Assembly: GCA_017517325.1 (NCBI GenBank)
Contig: JAFWZW010000010.1
Coordinates: 234,763 to 298,762, forward strand
Direction: 5' to 3'
Length of the DNA stretch: 64,000 bases
DNA from: Clostridia bacterium
GTDB taxonomy: Bacteria; Bacillota; Clostridia; Oscillospirales; SIG627
Shown here: piece after piece, positions 59,253 to 64,000 of the stretch
Layout of the letters: each line of letters opens with the position of its first letter
Position numbering within the stretch: the first letter of the stretch is position 1
Position numbers and translations under genes: made by a program
Notes under the pieces: model-generated
Seen by the model: only the letters and a program-made list of their open reading frames with translations
The model's database searches: none
What the model was told of the DNA's origin: nothing

Positions 59253-60851
59253 TCAAAAAACCTTTGGTTTTTTTTTGATTTTTTTGCCCAAGGCAAAGGC
59301 GCCCAAAAGCACCCAAACGGTACCCAGGGTACCAAGGAGCACCCAGGCCGACCCGGGCAGGGGTCCCAGCGCCACCTTTCCCGCCGTTCCGCTCTCGATC
59401 TGATCCAGCCGATACAGAGAGGTGGTCTCCTCAAAGAGCCGATCCAGATAGGCCCCGTCCACCTTTTCCTTGCGGCGAACGGATTTGGTCACGCTCTCCA
59501 CCAGATGCCCCGCCGCATCACGCAGGGAGGCAGAGCCGTTGAATACGCTGGTAACGAAGGTGTGATCGGTGTTGTCAAGCAGAAGCCTTGTGGCCTTCAG
59601 CTTCACGTCGTAGTGCAGATCGGAATCCTCCCCCGCACGGGCAAGGTAATCCTGATATTCCGCCGTCTCCCGCGCCTTTGAGGTAACGGGCACGTACCCC
59701 TCCGTTTGGGAATAGGCGATCTGAACCTCATCGGTGAGAAGAAACTGGGTAAAGAGCCAGGAAGCCAGCACCTCCTGAGGATCCTCCTTGTTGAAAACGC
59801 AAACGGAAGGCCCTTGAGAGATCATCGTGGGGTTTTGGGGATCCTTTTGAGGAATCAGCATTACCTCCGTATCGAACTTCACCAGCTTTTCCTCGGCAAT
59901 ATCCACAAGGGGCGCTTCAGACCCCATCCAGGTAGCGCCCGCGGTGGAGTCAATGGCAAAAATGCACTGCCCTGCGTTCAGGAAGTTTGCGGGGTAGCCG
60001 GAAATTTTAAAGGTAGAAAAGGCACCTTTTTTGGTGTATTTGGCAACGGTCTCCAAAAAGGCACGAGTTTCCTCGTGAAACAGATCAATTTCTCCACGGT
60101 CGTTGGAGTAACCCGCTCCCTCCTGACGGAGCACGGTGATCATCATATTATCGGTAGACTTATAGATAAAGGGGAGAAGCACCTTCTGCCCGTTCACCTT
60201 GTAAAGCCCCGCCGCATCCTTTTCGACAGCCTTGGCGGAAACCTCCCAGATGAAATCCCAGGTGAGCACCTCAGGCAGAGTGAAGCCCAGCTTTTCCACG
60301 AAGGTGCGGTTCACGTAGCAGGCCTCGGTGGAGCGCATAAAGGGCAGGGCGAAATGGGCGCCGTCCTGATAGCATTCCTCTAAAAACTTGGGGATCATCT
60401 CCTCCATCGTGGGAGAATCAAAGCGGAGCGCATCCCCCCCCAAGCCGTAGCGGGGATCCTCCATCAAAGCGTCCAGCGGCACCACGTTATCCTCACCCGT
60501 TTTATAGGTGGCAATGTGATCGGGGTAGGTGATACAAACGTTGGGGGTGGTATCCGTTGCAATGTTGGTGATCACGTCGTTATAGATCTTGCCGTAATCC
60601 GTATAGAGACGCAGGTTTACCTTGATATTGGGGTAAAGCGCCTGAAAATCCTCAATAGCCTTTTCGTAAATGGCAACCTGGGTGGAGTTGGTATCGTTCT
60701 TCGCCCAGAAGCTGATCTCGTATTCCCTCTCCTCGTCAAAGGCGGGAGGCATCTGAAATTCCACCCGCTCCACGGAGCCGTGACAGGCGGCAAGGCAGGG
60801 CAGGGTCAGAGCCAGGATCAAAAGAAGGCTCAAAAATCGTTTCACTCTCAT
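59253..60851 (-). CDS. ABC sugar-binding lipoprotein with an extra C-terminal membrane segment
   Basis: This 532-residue family 1 solute-binding protein has a type II signal peptide (LPCLAACHG, Cys near residue 23). The mature part shows the pattern ISFWAKNDTN, YEKAIEDFQALYPNIKVNL, LPFMRSTEACYVN and SVCVFNKEDP typical of UgpB-type proteins. Unusually it ends in a hydrophobic helix (about 501-521, WVLLGTLGTVWVLLGAFAL) with a basic tail KKIKKK, preceded by LPGSA. It is therefore anchored at both ends, or LPGSA acts as a sorting signal. It is the last gene of the importer operon and overlaps the upstream permease gene by four bases. Confidence 0.9.
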   Translation of the reverse strand: MRVKRFLSLLLILALTLPCLAACHGSVERVEFQMPPAFDEEREYEISFWAKNDTNSTQVAIYEKAIEDFQALYPNIKVNLRLYTDYGKIYNDVITNIATDTTPNVCITYPDHIATYKTGEDNVVPLDALMEDPRYGLGGDALRFDSPTMEEMIPKFLEECYQDGAHFALPFMRSTEACYVNRTFVEKLGFTLPEVLTWDFIWEVSAKAVEKDAAGLYKVNGQKVLLPFIYKSTDNMMITVLRQEGAGYSNDRGEIDLFHEETRAFLETVAKYTKKGAFSTFKISGYPANFLNAGQCIFAIDSTAGATWMGSEAPLVDIAEEKLVKFDTEVMLIPQKDPQNPTMISQGPSVCVFNKEDPQEVLASWLFTQFLLTDEVQIAYSQTEGYVPVTSKARETAEYQDYLARAGEDSDLHYDVKLKATRLLLDNTDHTFVTSVFNGSASLRDAAGHLVESVTKSVRRKEKVDGAYLDRLFEETTSLYRLDQIESGTAGKVALGPLPGSAWVLLGTLGTVWVLLGAFALGKKIKKKPKVF

Positions 60852-61711
60852 CCCTTGGTACCTCCTCTGGCCATACCCGCCATGATCTTCTTGCGGAACA
60901 CGATAAAGAGGATCACAAGGGGCACGCAGATGGCAACCACCGCCGCCATCATAGCGGGAATATTATCGCGCCCGAAGCCGTTTTCGCGGATCTCCTGAAT
61001 GCCCACGGAAACCAGAAAATAGTTATGATCGTCGGTAACGAGCCTTGGCCACACGTACGAGTTCCAGCATTCGATCACCTTTAAAATGGTAATGGTGATA
61101 ATGGTGGGGCGGCAAATGGGCACCATCACCCGCAAAAGGTATTTCAGATCCGAGGTACCGTCAACCTTGGCGGCAAAGTACAGCTCATCGGGGATCTGGG
61201 CAAAATTCTCCCGCAGGAGATAGATGTAAAACACGCTGGTGACCGAAGGGAGGATCAGCCCCGTAAAGGTATTGCGCAGGTCGAGATTCGTCACCGTAAC
61301 GAAGTTGGTAATGACCACCAGCTCCGAGGGGATCATCATCAGGGAAAGAAACAGAGTAAAGGCAAGGTTTTTCCCCTTGAACTGCAAGCGCGAGAAGGCG
61401 AAGGCGGCCAGCACCGTTACCACCAGCATCAGAAGGGTGGTGACCACCGTAAAGAGAATGGTATTGAAGAAATAATCCCAAAGGGGCACCCCGCGGAAGG
61501 CCTCTGCGTAATTTTCAAAGGTGGGGGAAAGGGTGTAAAGCTTGGGGATAAATTCGGAGTTGTAGGCGCCGTAGCTCTTTAAAGAGGTAAGCACCATCCA
61601 GTAAAAGGGAAAGAGCACCATCAGCCCCCAAAGGGAAAGGAGAAAATAGGTCAGCGCCGTGGTGCACCGCCGGGTAATGCGGCGGCGTTTTTCCTGCTGT
61701 TCAAAATTCAT
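60848..61711 (-). CDS. Carbohydrate ABC transporter permease, UgpE/MalG type
   Basis: This 287-residue permease has six membrane helices and the cytoplasmic EAA-loop in ELYFAAKVDGTSDLKYLLRVMVPICRP (near residues 187-215), which contacts the ATPase. The opening YFLLSLWGLMVLFPFYWMVLTSLKS and the final GTKG fit MalG/UgpE members. With the other permease it forms the channel. It begins 12 bases after the first permease and overlaps the binding-protein gene (ATGA). Confidence 0.95.
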   Translation of the reverse strand: MNFEQQEKRRRITRRCTTALTYFLLSLWGLMVLFPFYWMVLTSLKSYGAYNSEFIPKLYTLSPTFENYAEAFRGVPLWDYFFNTILFTVVTTLLMLVVTVLAAFAFSRLQFKGKNLAFTLFLSLMMIPSELVVITNFVTVTNLDLRNTFTGLILPSVTSVFYIYLLRENFAQIPDELYFAAKVDGTSDLKYLLRVMVPICRPTIITITILKVIECWNSYVWPRLVTDDHNYFLVSVGIQEIRENGFGRDNIPAMMAAVVAICVPLVILFIVFRKKIMAGMARGGTKG

Positions 61712-61723
61712 ACTGCACCTCCC

Positions 61724-62617
61724 TTACGAATAGTGCACGTGCTTGCGGCTCACCATCAGATTGATGCAGGTAATGGTCAAAACGATGGCAAACAGGATCA
61801 CGGCGGCGGCGGAAGCGTAGGAGGGGTAGCCACCTGCGTTGCCGTAGAGCATATCGTAAACGTAGCCCACGATGGTGTTCATCTCTGCCGCGTTCAGATC
61901 CGTTCCGAAGAGGGCCACCGCATCGCTGTACGCCTTGAAGGCGCCGATGAAGCCGGTGATGATGAGATAAAACAGCGTGGGTGAGATCATAGGAATGGTA
62001 ATGCGGGTAAAAATGCGGAATTTGCCGGTGCCGTCAACCCTTGCGGCGTTGTAATAGTTGCGGTTCACCGAGGCAAGGGCTCCCGTGAGCACCAGAATCT
62101 TAAAGGGGAGCACCACCCAAACGGTGTAAAAGCAAAGCACGAACATCTTCGCCCAATAGGGGCCGTCAATAAAATCCACGGGGGTCATTCCGAATACCCC
62201 CAAGATCAGATTCACAAGCCCGTCGGTATAGGCGGTCTTCTGAAAAAGGATCATAAATACCAGCCCTACTGCCAGAGTATTGGTTACGTAAGGCAGGAAG
62301 AAAACCGTCTGAAACAGCTCCTGAAGCTTGGGGATGGAGCTGATCCCAAGGCTGATGAGAAGAGCCAGAAGGGTGGAAACGGGAACGGTGATGATCACCA
62401 GAATAAAGGTGTTCTTCAGTGCCTGCAAAAAATAGGGGTCGCGCAGTACGTAGCCGTAATTGTAAAGCCCTACGCCAAAGGAGGTCTGGGAGGCGGAATT
62501 ATACCCTTCCTCCAGGGAATAAATGAAAACGTCAACCAGGGGGTAGACCATAAACGCTCCCAAAAAGAGAATGGCGGGGAGGAGATACAGCCAGGCCTTT
62601 TTATTGTTTTGCTCCAT
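61724..62617 (-). CDS. Carbohydrate ABC transporter permease, UgpA/MalF type
   Basis: This 297-residue permease has six helices. It starts MEQNNKKAWLYLLPAILFLGAFMVYPLVDVF, the usual UgpA N-terminus. The EAA loop is NYYNAARVDGTGKFRIFTRITIPMISP (near residues 190-215). A GGAGG about nine bases upstream supports this ATG; an earlier in-frame one overlaps the ATPase gene. It lies four bases after the ATPase stop, so the genes are tightly coupled. Confidence 0.95.
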   Translation of the reverse strand: MEQNNKKAWLYLLPAILFLGAFMVYPLVDVFIYSLEEGYNSASQTSFGVGLYNYGYVLRDPYFLQALKNTFILVIITVPVSTLLALLISLGISSIPKLQELFQTVFFLPYVTNTLAVGLVFMILFQKTAYTDGLVNLILGVFGMTPVDFIDGPYWAKMFVLCFYTVWVVLPFKILVLTGALASVNRNYYNAARVDGTGKFRIFTRITIPMISPTLFYLIITGFIGAFKAYSDAVALFGTDLNAAEMNTIVGYVYDMLYGNAGGYPSYASAAAVILFAIVLTITCINLMVSRKHVHYS

Positions 62618-62621
62618 TTCC

Positions 62622-63710
62622 TTATACCTCCGGGCGCAAACGGGCGCCGTTCTCATCGAAGATCAGAGTCTTATGGGGCTTCAAATCAAAGCGGAGCTCA
62701 CCAAGCTCGCCCCCCGCTTCCTCTGCGGAAACGATGGCGCGGATGCGCTTCCGGGCGGCGGGGTTTTCGCAGATCAGGGTCACGTCACGACCCATCACCT
62801 CCACCTGTGTGAGGGTAACGGAAAGAGCGCCGTCTTTTGTGGGAACAAAGCCCTCGGGCCGAACGCCCACAGTGACCTTCCCATCTTTCAGGCCTTTGGC
62901 GGCAAGGGGAGAATCCGAGCCGATATAAAGGCGCTCGTTTTCGATCCTACCTTCAAAAAGATTGATGGGCGGGGTACCCAAAAAGCTTGCGACGAAAAGG
63001 TTTGCGGGGTCGTCGTAGACCTCTTGGGGCTTGCCCTGCTGCTGCAAAACGCCGTCACGCATGACCACGATCACGTCGGAAATGCTCATAGCCTCCTCCT
63101 GGTCGTGGGTCACGAATACCGTGGTGACCCCCGTGGCACGCTGAATGCGGCGGATCTCCTCACGGGTCTGGAGGCGCAGGCGGGCGTCCAAATTGGAAAG
63201 GGGCTCGTCCAAAAGCAGGATCCGCGGGGTCTTCACCAGGGCTCTGGCAATGGCAACTCTCTGCTGCTGACCGCCGGAAAGCTCCGAGGGCTTCCGATCC
63301 ATCAGGGTATCGATGAGCACCAGCTTTGCCACCTCCCTTGCCTTTTCCTCCATTTGGGCGCGGGTCATTTTATCCTTGCCCTTTAGGTTCTGCAAGGGGA
63401 AGATAATATTCTGCATCACGTTCAGGTGGGGGTAGAGAGCGTAATTCTGGAATACCATTCCCACGCCCCGTGCTTCGGGAGGTAGAGCGGTAACGTCGTC
63501 CTCCCCAAAGAGGATCCTGCCGCCCGTGGGGCGAAGCAGTCCGCAAAGAAGGTTGAGAGCGGTGGATTTTCCGCAACCGGAGGGGCCCAGAAGCCCTACC
63601 AGCGTTCCATCAGGAATTTCCAGATCAAAGTTGTTCACAGCCGTCACGTCAGACGCGCCCTTGCCCCTGCCGGGGAATACTTTCGTAAGAGATTCAAGCG
63701 TAACCTTCAT
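62622..63710 (-). CDS. Carbohydrate ABC transporter ATPase, UgpC/MsmX type
   Basis: This 362-residue ATPase energises sugar uptake. It has Walker A GPSGCGKST (near residues 42-50), the Q-loop in MVFQNYALYPHLNV, signature LSGGQQQR (near 142), Walker B ILLLDEP (near 162) and the H-loop in FVTHDQEEAM. The C-terminal 120 residues form the OB-type TOBE regulatory domain (VGVRPEGF). The start MKVTLESLTKVF matches relatives. It is the first gene of the operon; having the ATPase with its permeases is unusual in Firmicutes, which often share one MsmX. Confidence 0.96.
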   Translation of the reverse strand: MKVTLESLTKVFPGRGKGASDVTAVNNFDLEIPDGTLVGLLGPSGCGKSTALNLLCGLLRPTGGRILFGEDDVTALPPEARGVGMVFQNYALYPHLNVMQNIIFPLQNLKGKDKMTRAQMEEKAREVAKLVLIDTLMDRKPSELSGGQQQRVAIARALVKTPRILLLDEPLSNLDARLRLQTREEIRRIQRATGVTTVFVTHDQEEAMSISDVIVVMRDGVLQQQGKPQEVYDDPANLFVASFLGTPPINLFEGRIENERLYIGSDSPLAAKGLKDGKVTVGVRPEGFVPTKDGALSVTLTQVEVMGRDVTLICENPAARKRIRAIVSAEEAGGELGELRFDLKPHKTLIFDENGARLRPEV

Positions 63711-63775
63711 GGCAATTCTTCCCTTTTTTCTTGGTTTTCTTACCGCTTTTTCCACAAAGCGGCATCTTGCCTTAT

Positions 63776-63804
63776 ATTATACTGCCTTTTTTCCGCTATT
63801 TCAA
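63776..63804 (-). promoter_or_regulatory. Promoter of the sugar importer operon
   Basis: On the complement TTGAAA (63804-63799), a 17-base spacer and TATAAT (63781-63776). Confidence 0.8.
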
Positions 63805-63842
63805 TAAATTTCGCAAATTTACCTGCGCCGTATCCAACCAAA

Positions 63843-64000
63843 ATGCCCTCGCCGGGCTCGCCTTACTTCTTTTGAAAAAGAAGGTGACACCTTGGAACCG
63901 TGACTCTGCCATCGCCATTCGGCTCGGCACAGTCGGGTTCCGGCGGTCGAAAAGACATCGAAAATGACACCCGTGTCATTTTCTCGCTTTCCGCAAAGAA
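63843..64000 (+). repeat. Dispersed hairpin repeat, class A copy 8 (long, cut by the window end)
   Basis: GCCCTCGCCGGGC is followed by CTTCTTTT-ga-AAAAGAAG (63866-63883), then 117 bases identical to 44951-45067, including the 24-base palindrome. Confidence 0.88.

Overview
The window reads as chromosome from an uncultured gut-type Clostridia (Bacillota), probably near Oscillospiraceae or Christensenellales. This placement is inferred from gene content: the rny-ymdB-mfd-prsA order, DUF1836 and DUF6273 proteins, lipoprotein-type solute-binding proteins, Rnf subunits, strong sigma-A promoters (TTGACA-N17-TATAAT) and AGGAGG ribosome sites. I recognise about 50 protein genes. I see no rRNA, tRNA, CRISPR array, transposase or prophage.

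Layout. 1-6498: a leftward operon of five tandem neutral/alkaline ceramidase-like paralogs; the first is cut by the window edge and the third is broken by an in-frame TAG. 6525-9724: a leftward operon of a GyrB/ParE-like topoisomerase subunit, a YigZ protein and an unknown protein. 9854-13486: a rightward sugar operon of FGGY kinase, SIS isomerase, archaeal-type triosephosphate isomerase and a long YjbQ protein. 13785-17770: an AraC regulator divergent from a GtaA/DUF4965 protein, with a convergent intracellular sialidase-like protein. 17877-22236: an anchored unknown protein, a glycosyltransferase, an HdeD-like protein and a DUF6273 protein. 22757-25650: a serine hydrolase, an SPFH protein and a hydroxyacid dehydrogenase. 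25678-32699: a CapA protein, a LacI regulator divergent from a fucose-isomerase-like gene plus a sixth ceramidase-like gene, then a solute-binding lipoprotein.

33168-41034 holds housekeeping genes transcribed leftward (ClpP-like, RNase Y, YmdB, Mfd, PrsA-like). 41123-49479 holds a lipoprotein, an acyl-CoA ligase, a DUF1836 regulator, a GH63-like glycosidase, an HtrA protease and a small membrane protein. 49612-58066 holds a membrane protein, RnfC and RnfD without the other Rnf subunits, MetG-TatD, GAPDH and a Gfo/Idh oxidoreductase. 58378-63804 holds a lipoprotein and a complete sugar ABC importer operon (ATPase, two permeases, binding protein).

The most unusual content is non-coding. Nearly every gap over 300 bases is filled by a dispersed hairpin family whose stems change in a compensatory way around a fixed loop. 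One 117-base segment is identical at 44951 and 63884. Two other gaps (13482-13653 and 47273-47455) carry tandem arrays of small hairpins joined by a constant linker that is inverted halfway through. These look like structured nucleic-acid elements rather than genes. The coding theme is intracellular carbohydrate handling under LacI and AraC control, with ceramidase-like hydrolases whose true substrate is unknown.
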